Shown here in pieces: positions 34,678 to 43,629 of a stretch of DNA of 64,000 bases. This DNA is from an uncultured Tessaracoccus sp. (lineage in GTDB: Bacteria > Actinomycetota > Actinomycetes > Propionibacteriales > Propionibacteriaceae): assembly GCF_947255005.1 (NCBI RefSeq), contig NZ_CAMYFI010000002.1, positions 19,521 through 83,520 on the forward strand. The letters are read 5' to 3'. The first letter of the stretch is position 1. Each line of letters opens with the position of its first letter. The translations under genes and the position numbers were made by a program. The notes beneath the pieces are model-generated. The model was not told the DNA's origin. It did not search any database and was given only the letters and a program-made list of their open reading frames with translations.

Positions 34678-35535
34678 ATGGAATCGGACATCGAACTCAG
34701 CATCCTCGAGCAGGCGATCATTGCGCCTCCGGTGACGCTGGGATCACTCGCCAACGACCTCGGTGTTGGCGTTGATGCCCTGGCGCCCCGCATCAAGAGG
34801 CTCACGCGCACTGGAGTGTTGGAAATCGCCACCACCTCCGACGGGTGCCAACTGGCGCTCGCTGCGGGAACGCCAGCCGCAGTGCAAGCGACGATGCCGC
34901 ATTCGAAGGTGGTCGACGCGTGGCTGCTCATGCATGAGGCCGGGGCCGGGCGCGGTGCACGTGCGCTGCACACACCGTCGGAGTTCGTGCAGATCGCGGC
35001 CCGATTCGCGCGCACCGCGACTGGGCTCACCCTGCTGCTGCCGCCGGCGCCCGATCCGCTCGCAGCGCAGCTGTATAGCCACTACCTGGAGGCCGCCAAA
35101 CATGCGGCACGCCAGGGGCTCGCGCCCAACCTCCTCATCGCTAAAGGACTACTTGATTCTGCGGAAGGCCAACGTTGCTGCGACGCCGTGGCTGGGCTCG
35201 GCGCTACGATCCGATCCGCCCAGCACGTCGCCGTACCGCTGATTGCGTGGGAGGGCGTCGGGCTAGCCCTCATCCTCCCTGACCAGGTGATCGCTGGCAT
35301 GCTCGACGTGGGCGCCTACGCGGCAGCGGCGTTCCAGGCCGGGGGCAAGCTCGAAGAGCTCTCGCGCGACACCTTGATCGAGATGCTTTCCGAAGGCAAT
35401 ACCGACGCGGTCTCCGCCCGCAAACTAGGCATGTCGGAGCGACAGTTCCGACGTCACGTCTCCAACCTGATGCAGGAGCTGGGCTCGTCGAGCCGCTTTC
35501 AAGCCGGCATCGAAGCCGCCCGCATGATGCGCTGA
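34678..35535 (+). CDS. HTH transcriptional regulator with N-terminal winged helix and C-terminal LuxR-like HTH
   Basis: The protein of about 285 residues has an N-terminal winged helix (TLGSLANDLGVGVDALAPRIKR). A middle region resembles the phospholipase-D-like part of TrmB-type regulators. The C-terminal helix-turn-helix is NTDAVSARKLGMSERQFRRHVS. No operon partner is obvious; the thioesterase follows in the same direction. An ATG at 34645 is possible, but 34678 is preferred because the codons before it are AT-rich and TAGATT at 34662-34667 could be a -10 element for a leaderless start. Function is unknown. Confidence 0.75.
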   Translation: MESDIELSILEQAIIAPPVTLGSLANDLGVGVDALAPRIKRLTRTGVLEIATTSDGCQLALAAGTPAAVQATMPHSKVVDAWLLMHEAGAGRGARALHTPSEFVQIAARFARTATGLTLLLPPAPDPLAAQLYSHYLEAAKHAARQGLAPNLLIAKGLLDSAEGQRCCDAVAGLGATIRSAQHVAVPLIAWEGVGLALILPDQVIAGMLDVGAYAAAAFQAGGKLEELSRDTLIEMLSEGNTDAVSARKLGMSERQFRRHVSNLMQELGSSSRFQAGIEAARMMR

Positions 35536-35593
35536 TGTGCAACGCACGAGCCGCTCTCCCACACGCCTCGGCACGCTGTGGCAAGGTTGCTCC

Positions 35594-35998
35594 ATGTCGA
35601 GAATTCCCGAATGGGCCGAGAAACTGACGAGCCCCTTGGATGCCAAGCTCGGTATTACGCTGCTCGAGCTCGCGCCAGACAAGGTGGTCGCGCGCATGCC
35701 TGTGAAGGGCAATCAACAGCCGTTGGGGTTGCTGCATGGTGGCGCCACCGGCGCACTGGTCGAGTCTGCCGCATCCGTCGCGGCGATCGCGCACGCGAAA
35801 ACGATGGGGAAGGTAGCGGTGGGTGTGGATCTCCACGTCACGCACTTGGAAGCCGTGACGGCTGGCGCAGTAACAGCGACGGTGACGGCCGTCCGTCTTG
35901 GACGCACCGTCGCCGTGTACCGAGCGGAGGTTCGAGACGACGCTGGGCGGATGAGCGCGATTGGGCAGCTCACGTGCCAGCTGGTGGAACCTCGGTGA
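35594..35998 (+). CDS. PaaI-type hotdog-fold acyl-CoA thioesterase
   Basis: The 134-residue single hotdog domain has LLHGGATGALVESAASVAA, the family active-site helix, with the acidic residue in the middle. The start at 35594 is preferred over a longer frame because MSRIPEWAEK matches family N-termini and AAGG precedes it. It hydrolyses acyl-CoA or a related thioester; the physiological acyl group is unknown. It converges on the ANTAR gene with 10 bases between stops. Confidence 0.85.
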   Translation: MSRIPEWAEKLTSPLDAKLGITLLELAPDKVVARMPVKGNQQPLGLLHGGATGALVESAASVAAIAHAKTMGKVAVGVDLHVTHLEAVTAGAVTATVTAVRLGRTVAVYRAEVRDDAGRMSAIGQLTCQLVEPR

Positions 35999-36008
35999 GG
36001 GCTGGCTG

Positions 36009-36599
36009 CTACTTGCGCTTGTTGTGGTTGATGACGCCCTCAGCGACATCACGCATCGACTTGCGCAGATCCATGGCGGTCTTCTGAATCCACCGGAATG
36101 CTTCTGGTTCGGTGAGACCGAGGTCTTGCTGCAAGATGCCCTTCGCCTGGTCAATGATCTTGCGGGATTCGAAGCGCTCTTCGAGGGATGCCAGCTCATC
36201 TTCGATGGCCTTGATCTCTTGGAAACGGCCCAGCGCGAGTTCGATGGCAGGGACCACATCGGACGCATCGAAGGGCTTCACGACGTACGCCATCGCACCG
36301 GCATCGCGGGCTCGTTCGACGAGGTCGCGTTGGCTGAAGGCGGTCAGCATCACGATGGGAGCGATGCGTTCCTCCGCGATGGTTTCAGCGGCCGAGATGC
36401 CGTCGAGCTTCGGCATCTTCACATCCATGATGATGAGATCAGGCTGCAGCTCGCGCGCCAACTCGATGGCTTCCTCACCATCGCTGGCTTGGCCAGTGAC
36501 CTCGTATCCCTCCTCTGTTAGGAGTTCCACCAGGTCGAGGCGAATCAGCGCCTCGTCCTCAGCCACCAGCACAGTTGGCTTCTTCTTCGCTTCAGTCAT
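36009..36599 (-). CDS. ANTAR-domain response regulator (PdtaR-like)
   Basis: The 196-residue protein has a receiver domain with phosphoacceptor aspartate in PDLIIMDVKMPKLDG, a conserved lysine in YVVKPFD, and a C-terminal ANTAR domain (RKIIDQAKGILQQDLGLTEP). ANTAR domains bind paired RNA hairpins and act as antiterminators. The mycobacterial homologue is Rv1626 (PdtaR), paired with a distant histidine kinase. No kinase is adjacent here. The ATG at 36599 follows GAGGAAG; a GTG four codons upstream is less well placed. Confidence 0.93.
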   Translation of the reverse strand: MTEAKKKPTVLVAEDEALIRLDLVELLTEEGYEVTGQASDGEEAIELARELQPDLIIMDVKMPKLDGISAAETIAEERIAPIVMLTAFSQRDLVERARDAGAMAYVVKPFDASDVVPAIELALGRFQEIKAIEDELASLEERFESRKIIDQAKGILQQDLGLTEPEAFRWIQKTAMDLRKSMRDVAEGVINHNKRK

Positions 36600-36711
36600 C
36601 AACTTCCTCACTTGCTCCGCAACGGCGGTTCTGAGTTATCGTACTGCGATCCACCAAAATCTGCTCGGATCGCACGAACTACCCTCGATGTGGCACAATG
36701 TTCCCTTGCCG

Positions 36712-36797
36712 GCCCGGGTGGCGGAATGGTAGACGCGCTCGACTCAAAATCGAGTGGCCGCAAGGCCGTAGGGGTTCGAATCCCCTGCCGGGTACCA
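36712..36797 (+). tRNA. tRNA-Leu (anticodon CAA)
   Basis: This class II tRNA has anticodon stem CTCGA/TCGAG with loop CTCAAAA, anticodon CAA, and a long variable arm GGCC-GCAA-GGCC. The T arm is AGGGG-TTCGAAT-CCCCT. A genomic CCA end follows. The acceptor stem is slightly irregular: the first pair is G-U and position 7 opposes a G. It decodes UUG and is followed by a strong shared terminator. Confidence 0.95.
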
Positions 36798-36803
36798 CAC
36801 ACG

Positions 36804-36849
36804 AAACGGTGGGTGGCCACGAGACATGTCTCGCGGCCACCCACCGTTT
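36804..36849. terminator. 46-base hairpin between tRNA-Leu and pyk
   Basis: AAACGGTGGGTGGCC (36804-36818) pairs perfectly with GGCCACCCACCGTTT (36835-36849). The region between them contains CGAGACATGTCTCG, which is itself a perfect palindrome. The whole element is one 46-base almost perfect hairpin that can work in both directions, after tRNA-Leu on the plus strand and pyk on the minus strand. Confidence 0.85.
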
Positions 36850-36862
36850 CTCCTAACAGGTG

Positions 36863-38287
36863 TCAGTGCTCGCCCAGTTCCTTAATGCGGTGGACGCGCA
36901 GGTTGTTCGTTTTACCCACCACACCCATCGGCAGGCCGGAGAGAATCACAACGCGCTCACCCACCTCGATCATGCCGTGGCTACGCAGGTAGTTATCGAG
37001 CGACTCGACCATCTCTTCCTGGGCCTCGAAGTGCGGGGTTACAACCGTATCGACGCCCCAAGAGAGGGTCATCTGCTGGCGAGTAGCCTCTTCCGGGGAG
37101 AACACGAGCATCGGGATAGGGGAACGCAGACGCGACAGACGACGTCCGGTGTCACCCGATTTCGTGAAGGCGACGAGGTAGCGAGCATTGAGGCGCTCTG
37201 CAACTTCCGCAGCAGCCTTGGCCAGGATACCGCCCGTGGTGTGTGGGTCCCAGTCGATGTGGTGAATCTCCCCGTGACCCTCCTTCTCCGTGGTCTCGAC
37301 AATGCGAGCCATGGTGGCGACGGTGAGCACCGGGTATTCACCGACGGAGGTCTCACCGGAGAGCATCACTGCGTCGGCGCCGTCGAGGATGGCGTTGGCG
37401 ACGTCGGAGGCCTCCGCCCGCGTTGGGCGGGGGTTCGCGATCATGGAGTCGAGCATCTGGGTGGCGACGATCACCGGCTTCGCCCACTTCCGTGCGGCGC
37501 GGATGATCTGTTTCTGCACCAGCGGGACGTCCTCGAGCGGAAGCTCGACGCCGAGGTCGCCACGAGCAACCATGAACGCGTCGAAGGAGTCGATGATGGC
37601 TCCCAGGTTCTCGATGGCCTGCGGCTTCTCGAGCTTCGCGATGACCGGGGTGCGGCGACCTTCCTCCTCCATGATTTCGTGCACACGCTTGATGTCGTCG
37701 CCGGAACGTACGAAGGACAGGGCGATCATGTCAACGCCGTGTTGGAGAGCCCAACGCAGGTCGTTCTCATCCTTCTCGGACAGCGCTGGTACCGACACTG
37801 CCGCGCCGGGCACGTTGATGCCCTTGTTGTTGGACACTGGGCCCTCGACCGTCACTTCGGTGACGATGTCGGTACCGGTAACCTCCTTGACACGCAGGCC
37901 CACCTTGCCGTCATCAATTAGGAGCGTGTCCCCTGGCTTCACGTCGCCAGGCAGACCCTTGTAGGTGGTGGAAACTCGTTCCTTGGTGCCAACGATGTCG
38001 TCGGTGGTGATGGTGAACTGGTCGCCGTTTGCGAGCGGATACGGCTCGTCGCTCTCGAACTTGCCAAGGCGGATCTTCGGACCCTGCAAGTCAGCAAACA
38101 CGCCGACGGTCTGGCCGGTGATTTGGGCGGCCTCTCGAACGTTTTGCAGGCGGGTGAAGTGTTCGGTGTAATCGCCGTGGCTCATGTTCAAACGGGCGAC
38201 ATTCATGCCCGCCTGGATGAGCTCCACAAGGCGATCAACGGATTCAGTTGCTGGGCCGAGGGTACATACAATCTTTGCTCTACGCAC
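36863..38287 (-). CDS. pyk: Pyruvate kinase
   Basis: Pyruvate kinase converts phosphoenolpyruvate and ADP to pyruvate and ATP. The 474-residue protein begins RRAKIVCTLGPATES (GTG start) and has NMSHGDYTEH, the active-site signature VIAKLEKPQAIEN (with the catalytic lysine), and VMLSGETSVGEYPV. The length is normal for the actinobacterial form. It stands alone; the strong terminator at 36804-36849 lies past its stop. Confidence 0.96.
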   Translation of the reverse strand: MRRAKIVCTLGPATESVDRLVELIQAGMNVARLNMSHGDYTEHFTRLQNVREAAQITGQTVGVFADLQGPKIRLGKFESDEPYPLANGDQFTITTDDIVGTKERVSTTYKGLPGDVKPGDTLLIDDGKVGLRVKEVTGTDIVTEVTVEGPVSNNKGINVPGAAVSVPALSEKDENDLRWALQHGVDMIALSFVRSGDDIKRVHEIMEEEGRRTPVIAKLEKPQAIENLGAIIDSFDAFMVARGDLGVELPLEDVPLVQKQIIRAARKWAKPVIVATQMLDSMIANPRPTRAEASDVANAILDGADAVMLSGETSVGEYPVLTVATMARIVETTEKEGHGEIHHIDWDPHTTGGILAKAAAEVAERLNARYLVAFTKSGDTGRRLSRLRSPIPMLVFSPEEATRQQMTLSWGVDTVVTPHFEAQEEMVESLDNYLRSHGMIEVGERVVILSGLPMGVVGKTNNLRVHRIKELGEH

Positions 38288-38380
38288 GGATCTAACCCTA
38301 CTAGAGACTCATCCTGAATCGGAGCGGGCATCGAGTTGTGACACGTATCGGAGACATTGCTGCACGATCGTCCACGCCCG

Positions 38381-39304
38381 TCAGGCGTCCGTGCGTACGT
38401 GCTCCAGCGCTGCGCGCAAATCGTCGGGATATTCCGAACAGAACCGTACGGCTTCGCCGGTGCCTGGGTGGATGAATCCGAGCTCGACGGCATGCAGCCA
38501 CTGCCGCTGCAGTCCGAGTGCCTCCGCCAGCGCGGGGTCTGCGCCGTACAGCGGATCGCCAGCGCACGGGTGACCGATCGCGGCCATATGCACGCGGATC
38601 TGATGCGTCCTACCCGTCTCCAGCTGCACCCGCAGCAGGGTAGCCCGGCGGTGCGCTTCCAGCGTGTCGTAATGTGTGACAGCGTGCCGCCCGCCATCCA
38701 CCACCGCCATTTTCCAGTCGTGGCCGGGATGACGTCCGATCGGTGCCTCAATCGTGCCCTGGAACGGATCCGGGTGCCCCTGCACAAGCGCGTGGTACAC
38801 CTTATTCACGGTCCGGTCTCGAAACGCCTGCTTCAGCACGCTATAGGCGTGTTCACTTTTCGCGACGACCATGACGCCCGACGTGCCGACGTCGAGGCGC
38901 TGCACAATGCCCTGCCTCTCTGCCGCACCCGACGTCGCGATCGGTACGCCGACGTGCAGCAAGTGCTCCACTACGCTCGGCCCGTCCCACCCGAGACTGG
39001 GGTGCGCCGCCACGCCGACGGGCTTGTCCACCACGACGATGTCCGCATCCTCGAACAGAATGCGCAAGCCCTCCGCAACGCGTGGCTCCACGGTGAGCGG
39101 CGCGGGCATCGCAGCGTCGGATATTTCCAACATGGCGCCGGCCGTCACTCGCTGCGAGCCCTTCGCCACGGTTGTGCCGTCTAGTGTGAGGCCGCCGGCT
39201 TCCAGCATGGTTTCGATCTTCGACCTGCTGTAGCCACTGATCCGAGCCGCGACGACATCGACACGTTCTCCGTCGAAGGTGTCCGGGACGAGGAACACGC
39301 TCAT
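38381..39304 (-). CDS. rluD: RluD-family 23S rRNA pseudouridine synthase
   Basis: The 307-residue protein has an N-terminal S4 domain (RIDVVAARISGYSRSKIETML-type) and the catalytic RLDVGTSGVMVVAKSE motif with the essential aspartate. It modifies helix 69 or an equivalent region of 23S rRNA. The gene overlaps lspA by 4 bases (ATGA). The lspA-rluD order is common in bacteria. Confidence 0.93.
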   Translation of the reverse strand: MSVFLVPDTFDGERVDVVAARISGYSRSKIETMLEAGGLTLDGTTVAKGSQRVTAGAMLEISDAAMPAPLTVEPRVAEGLRILFEDADIVVVDKPVGVAAHPSLGWDGPSVVEHLLHVGVPIATSGAAERQGIVQRLDVGTSGVMVVAKSEHAYSVLKQAFRDRTVNKVYHALVQGHPDPFQGTIEAPIGRHPGHDWKMAVVDGGRHAVTHYDTLEAHRRATLLRVQLETGRTHQIRVHMAAIGHPCAGDPLYGADPALAEALGLQRQWLHAVELGFIHPGTGEAVRFCSEYPDDLRAALEHVRTDA

Positions 39305-39843
39305 GCTCGATTCCCCTCGGCCTCCTCGGCCTGCTCAGCTCGACGCCCCTCTCCCCCGAGGCTCATCATGATAAGCAGCGCAGCCGCGGCTGTGATGCAG
39401 ATGTCTGCCACATTGAAGATGGCGAAGCCACGAAGCTGAATGAAGTCAACGACGTGCCCGTGCAGCGCCGACGGGGGGCGGACGAGGCGGTCGACAAGGT
39501 TACCCGTGATGCCCGCGAGCAGCAGCCCCAGCGTCAGCGCATGCCAACCGCGGTTGATTCTCGGCATCCCGACGACGAGACAGGCCGCGGTGGCAATGAT
39601 GGCGAACAGCGAGAACACGACGGTTGCGCTCTCCCCCATGCCGAAGGCAGCACCGGGATTAAAAATGAGTTGCAACCTGAGCACTCCGAGCACCCATTCG
39701 CCCGGGAACCCTGGCTTCAAGTACGTGAGCGCCGCGAGCTTCGTGAGTTGGTCGACAGACAGCCCCAAGAGCCACAGCCCTGAGGCGATGAGCACGAGCG
39801 CGCGGTTCAGCGCCGTTCCTCGCGCTGCTTGCACCGCACGCAC
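39301..39843 (-). CDS. lspA: Lipoprotein signal peptidase (signal peptidase II)
   Basis: This four-helix membrane aspartyl protease cleaves lipoprotein signal peptides. The motifs are FNPGAAFG, GNLVDRL (first catalytic aspartate) and VVDFIQLRG then FNVADICI (second aspartate). The open frame begins at a GTG (39843) inside the dksA-like gene, a 37-base overlap. A CTG at 39798 with GAGG upstream and GTGs in between are alternatives, so the exact start is uncertain. The FKBP lipoprotein at 28626-29669 is a likely substrate. Confidence 0.9.
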   Translation of the reverse strand: MRAVQAARGTALNRALVLIASGLWLLGLSVDQLTKLAALTYLKPGFPGEWVLGVLRLQLIFNPGAAFGMGESATVVFSLFAIIATAACLVVGMPRINRGWHALTLGLLLAGITGNLVDRLVRPPSALHGHVVDFIQLRGFAIFNVADICITAAAALLIMMSLGGEGRRAEQAEEAEGNRA

Positions 39844-40223
39844 AGTGTTGCGCGCGGAAACACTTGGAGACGCCCCTTGCCGATCGGTTCACCGCACACC
39901 TCGCAGTACCCGTACTCGCCGGTGTCGAAGAGGCTCAGCGCCTGGCGCAGCTGGTCGGCCATCTCCTTCACGTTGGCTGCGAGGGACAGCTCCTGGTCAC
40001 GTTCAAAGTTGCTCGACCCAACATCGGCCGGGTCACGGCCAGCACCGTCGTTGCCACCCGTCAGGAATTCTGCGAGATCTGCCTCGTTCTCTTCGACGCG
40101 CTTCTCGACGCGCTCCAGTTCAGCGACGAGCTCGTCGCGCTGCTCCTGAATTTCCTCAGGAGTCCAGGGATCTTCGCCTTCCAGAACGGGCAACGCCGCG
40201 TCGTGTGACTTCTGTTCAGCCAT
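39807..40223 (-). CDS. DksA/TraR-family zinc-finger protein
   Basis: The 138-residue protein has an acidic coiled-coil N-terminus and a C-terminal four-cysteine zinc finger (CEVCGEP and CVRCKQ, with the GYCEVC context). Actinobacterial members such as RbpA-associated or TraR-like proteins may interact with RNA polymerase; the classic DksA aspartates at the coiled-coil tip are not obvious. It precedes lspA, the two overlapping by 37 bases in different frames. The ATG at 40223 follows GAAGGTCTC-type AG-rich sequence. Confidence 0.85.
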   Translation of the reverse strand: MAEQKSHDAALPVLEGEDPWTPEEIQEQRDELVAELERVEKRVEENEADLAEFLTGGNDGAGRDPADVGSSNFERDQELSLAANVKEMADQLRQALSLFDTGEYGYCEVCGEPIGKGRLQVFPRATLCVRCKQREERR

Positions 40224-40348
40224 GGTGAGACCTTCTCGTTCGGGTACTGTGCAGGGGATCGTACACCACGAGTTGAGCGGGCGACAAAGAGCGGCGAGGC
40301 CGCACCTCATGAAGGTACGGCCTCGCGATCGTGCAAGAAATGTCGAAA

Positions 40349-41410
40349 CTAGTGCTCGTCGCTGCCCGCGAGGGCATCCAAACGCGGGGTCTCTGACTGG
40401 CTTTGGGCCAGTTCCGGGACATCCTGCGGCTGGGGACGATCTTCTGCTAGCGAGGCGAGCATCTTCTGCAGCGAACCGGTGAGGTTCGTGCGGTACTGCG
40501 ATTCGAAGTTGCGTAGCGCTGCCACCTTGACGGTGAGTTCACCCTGCTCACGCTCGAGGGCGGCGAACAGTTCGGTGCGCTTCGCTTCCGTGTCGGCGTC
40601 GAGACGCGCGGCGCGGCCCTCCGCGTCAGACGTCATCTGCTCGGCGTTGACGCGGGCCTCGGATTCGATACGCTCTGCACGGGTGCGGGCATCCGTCTTG
40701 ATTTCAGTGGCACGCTGCTCTGCGTCAGCCAACTTGCGCGACGCCTCAGTTTCGGCCTCGGATACCAGCGTGGATGCCTGCTCCGTCGCAATCTGCACAA
40801 GCCTCGTCACTGCGGGCGCGGCATCCTCTGCGGATTGCACGGTGAGTGCCTGCGGCTGGCCTGCGACGCTTGCGATGCGATCGTTGTGCGACTGGTTCAG
40901 CTCACTGCGGGTCTGCTCGAGCTGTGCCTGCAGCTGGGCATTTTGTTCCTCGAGCTGGCGCTTCTGCTGCTGCAGGTCCTGGTTGGCGGCCTCGAGCCGG
41001 CGCAACTGTTCGGCGTTTTGATCGGCAGCACCGGGGGCGGCCGCGTTGCGTGCGCGCTCCAGCTCTTCGCGGAGCTTCTGAAGCTCTCCGTCCTTCGCGG
41101 CCATCTGCTGGCGAGCTTCGTTGAGCTCTCCGTCCTTCGCGGCCATCTGCTGGCGAGCTTCGTTGAGCTCTCCATCCTTCGCCGCGATCTGTTGGCGGGC
41201 TTCGTTGAGCTCACCGGAGTTGTCACCTGCCGCCCCGGCTGATGCGGATTCGAGTTCACGACGCATCACGTCGCGATCGTTCTCGAATGCGGCGAAGCTC
41301 TCCTCCACCTTGTCGATGAAGTTGTCAACGTCTGCTACCGCGTAGCCCGTTTCGCGTGGGCGTGCCATGCGAAAACGGATCCGACGCACCTCTTCAAGTG
41401 TGAGGCTCAT
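40349..41410 (-). CDS. divIVA: DivIVA/Wag31-type polar growth protein
   Basis: The 353-residue protein has the conserved N-terminal DivIVA segment (MSLTLEEVRRIRFRMARPRE) that binds curved membrane, then a long coiled coil. Residues about 67-108 form three nearly identical 14-residue units (GELNEARQQxAAKD), followed by a degenerate fourth. The C-terminal part is a second coiled coil. In actinobacteria DivIVA organises polar cell-wall growth. It is the last gene of the dcw series, after yggT, with 103 bases between. Confidence 0.93.
   Translation of the reverse strand: MSLTLEEVRRIRFRMARPRETGYAVADVDNFIDKVEESFAAFENDRDVMRRELESASAGAAGDNSGELNEARQQIAAKDGELNEARQQMAAKDGELNEARQQMAAKDGELQKLREELERARNAAAPGAADQNAEQLRRLEAANQDLQQQKRQLEEQNAQLQAQLEQTRSELNQSHNDRIASVAGQPQALTVQSAEDAAPAVTRLVQIATEQASTLVSEAETEASRKLADAEQRATEIKTDARTRAERIESEARVNAEQMTSDAEGRAARLDADTEAKRTELFAALEREQGELTVKVAALRNFESQYRTNLTGSLQKMLASLAEDRPQPQDVPELAQSQSETPRLDALAGSDEH
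41082..41207. repeat. Three tandem 42-base repeats inside divIVA
   Basis: Units at 41082-41123, 41124-41165 and 41166-41207 each encode a 14-residue step. The first two are identical and the third differs by a few bases. The unit length is a multiple of three and fits the coiled-coil heptad (two per unit), so copy number can change without a frameshift. Confidence 0.92.
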
Positions 41411-41513
41411 GTGCGCTCCAAACTATGAGAAAACTCGGTTGCTTATCAGGTTAGCCTAGCGGCATTCGTCATATCATTCTAAGGGAATAAAATAACCCCT
41501 AGCGCAGCACACA

Positions 41514-41798
41514 TCAAAACGGGATCAAGCGCAGTAGCAACTGGCATACCTGTAGCCCAATAATGAGCACGAGCACCGACATATCGAGCGCCACATTGCC
41601 GATCCGAAGCGGTGGCACAACCCGCTGCACCCACCTGATCGGCGGATCGGTGACGGTGTAAATGCCCTCCACGATCACCAGCACCAGTCCTTTAGGCGTC
41701 CAGCCAGGAGAAAACTGGGGAATCCAGGAGATGAAAATACGCCCGATCAGAATCCACGCGTACAACGTGAGGATCCACCAGCAGATGTAGGCAAACAC
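41514..41798 (-). CDS. YggT-family membrane protein
   Basis: The 94-residue protein has two hydrophobic helices (YICWWILTLYAWILIGRIF and a C-terminal MSVLVLIIGLQVCQLLLRL) joined by a loop with TDPPIRWVQRVVPPLR, typical of the YggT family. It follows sepF by 2 bases, as in most actinobacteria. A role in division-site membrane organisation or osmotic response is suggested in the literature but is not established. Confidence 0.9.
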   Translation of the reverse strand: MFAYICWWILTLYAWILIGRIFISWIPQFSPGWTPKGLVLVIVEGIYTVTDPPIRWVQRVVPPLRIGNVALDMSVLVLIIGLQVCQLLLRLIPF

Positions 41799-41800
41799 CG

Positions 41801-42289
41801 TCAGCTCTGGTTGAAGAACCCGCCCGAAGCGATCCGTTCCTTGTCTTCGGGGCCGACGACGAGGCCTGCAGGACAGAGCAAGAACACTTTCGTCGAGACG
41901 CGTTCAATGTTGCCGCGCAACCCGAAGATGAGACCGGCGGCAAAATCGACGAGACGCTTGTCCTCGCCCTCCTCCATGTCGGAGAGATTCATGATCACGG
42001 GTACCCCGTCGCGGAAGTTCTCTCCGATGACACGCGCTTCGTTGTACGAACGGGGACGGACGCTGACGATGCGGCTCAAGTCGGCCACCTCCGGTTCTTG
42101 GCGAGTCTTGGCAGGCGAGCGAGGGCGGGTGGGCATCTGCGCCGGCACAGCGGCGCTGGCTTCGTCGCTCAACTCCTCGTCATCAACGACGACCTCGTCG
42201 GTCAGATCAGCGGACAGCTCATCATCGGGACTGTCGTATCGACCGTCATCGACCAGGCCCATCCATGCAGCAAGGCTTCGAACTCCCAC
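41801..42289 (-). CDS. sepF: Cell division protein SepF
   Basis: The 162-residue protein has an N-terminal membrane-anchoring helix (MGVRSLAAWMGLVDD), an acidic linker, and the C-terminal SepF domain (IVSVRPRSYNEARVIGENFR, NLSDMEEGEDKRLVDFAAG). SepF tethers FtsZ to the membrane in organisms lacking FtsA. It follows ftsZ by 98 bases; the two genes often found between them (yfiH- and yggS-like) are absent. Confidence 0.94.
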   Translation of the reverse strand: MGVRSLAAWMGLVDDGRYDSPDDELSADLTDEVVVDDEELSDEASAAVPAQMPTRPRSPAKTRQEPEVADLSRIVSVRPRSYNEARVIGENFRDGVPVIMNLSDMEEGEDKRLVDFAAGLIFGLRGNIERVSTKVFLLCPAGLVVGPEDKERIASGGFFNQS

Positions 42290-42387
42290 TGTCGCCTCCT
42301 GAAGAGAACTACGTACCCTTGAAGGCTAGCAAGCCACACGCGAAAGCATCGGGTGCGACGCGCAGAGAGATCAGCGCCGATTCGGCC

Positions 42388-43542
42388 CTACTTCATGAAG
42401 TCGGGAACGTCGAGATCGTCGTCAGCGGGACGAGGCGCCATGGGGCGCGACGACGGCACGGGCCCGGTCTTCGGAGTATCGCTGGCGTCTTTGGGCGCCT
42501 GAACCGGCTGGCTTGGGCGCTTCTGGTGGTCCGACGGGGCTCCCTGCGGTGCGCGCTGCTGGGTGACAGGCTGCTGCTCGCGCTTCTTCGGGGTGCCACC
42601 ATCGAAACCGGCAGCGATCACCGTCACACGCACCTCGTCGCCGAGGGCATCGTCGATGACGGTACCCCAGATGATGTTGGCCTCGTCGTGGGCGGCCTCC
42701 TCAATGAGCTTCGCTGCGCCGGAGACTTCCAGCAGACCGAGATCGGAGCCACCGGCCACCGACAACAGGACGCCGCGCGCACCGTCGATGCTGGCTTCGA
42801 GCAGCGGCGAGCTGATGGCCATTTCCGCCGCGACGCGGGCGCGATCTTCGCCGCGGGCCGAGCCGATGCCCATGAGCGCGGAACCAGCTTGGCTCATGAT
42901 GGACTGCACATCGGCGAAGTCGAGGTTGATCAGGCCGGGCGTGGTGATGAGGTCGGTGATGCCCGAGACGCCTTGCAGCAGCACTTGGTCGGCAGACTTG
43001 AACGCGTCCAGGATGGACACCTCGACGTCGGTCATCTCCAAGAGCTTGTCGTTCGGGATGACGATGAGGGTATCGACTTCTTCGCGCAGATTGTCGATTC
43101 CGGCATCGGCTTGTGTGGAGCGGCGCTTGCCCTCGAACGAGAACGGGCGCGTGACCACACCGATAGTGAGCGCCCCCAGCGAGCGAGCAATCTTCGCGAC
43201 GATGGGTGCGGCACCCGTACCCGTGCCACCGCCTTCGCCTGCGGTGACGAACACCATGTCGGCACCCTTGAGCGCCTCTTCGATCTCATCGGAATGGTCT
43301 TCGGCTGCCTGGCGGCCCTTCGATGGGTCAGCGCCGGCGCCCAGGCCACGCGTCAGTTCACGGCCGATGTCGAGCTTGACGTCAGCGTCGCTCATGAGCA
43401 GCGCCTGCGCATCCGTGTTCACGGCGATGAATTCCACGCCCCTAAGCCCAGCCTCGATCATGCGGTTAACGGCGTTGACGCCGCCACCACCGACGCCGAC
43501 GACCTTCAACACGGCTGGGTAGTTCTGAGATGCGCTTGTCAT
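42388..43542 (-). CDS. ftsZ: Cell division GTPase FtsZ
   Basis: The 384-residue tubulin homologue has [16 protein letters not shown], the tubulin signature [16 protein letters not shown], and the synergy loop region. The C-terminal peptide [11 protein letters not shown] binds SepF and other partners. It assembles the division ring. The ATG at 43542 follows AAAGGCAG; an ATG six codons upstream is less well placed. A 133-base gap separates it from ftsQ and holds a palindrome, so it may have its own promoter. Confidence 0.97.
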   Translation of the reverse strand: MTSASQNYPAVLKVVGVGGGGVNAVNRMIEAGLRGVEFIAVNTDAQALLMSDADVKLDIGRELTRGLGAGADPSKGRQAAEDHSDEIEEALKGADMVFVTAGEGGGTGTGAAPIVAKIARSLGALTIGVVTRPFSFEGKRRSTQADAGIDNLREEVDTLIVIPNDKLLEMTDVEVSILDAFKSADQVLLQGVSGITDLITTPGLINLDFADVQSIMSQAGSALMGIGSARGEDRARVAAEMAISSPLLEASIDGARGVLLSVAGGSDLGLLEVSGAAKLIEEAAHDEANIIWGTVIDDALGDEVRVTVIAAGFDGGTPKKREQQPVTQQRAPQGAPSDHQKRPSQPVQAPKDASDTPKTGPVPSSRPMAPRPADDDLDVPDFMK

Positions 43543-43629
43543 TGTCTGCCTTTCGGCCAAGGGGAGACTTTCTTCCCATGAAGGCTATGGATAAAACCGT
43601 GCAGCGTCCAACACACAACGCCCAAAATG

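Noticed and set aside
41082..41207. CRISPR or satellite array
   Set aside because: Units are directly adjacent without spacers and encode an in-frame coiled-coil repeat of DivIVA.
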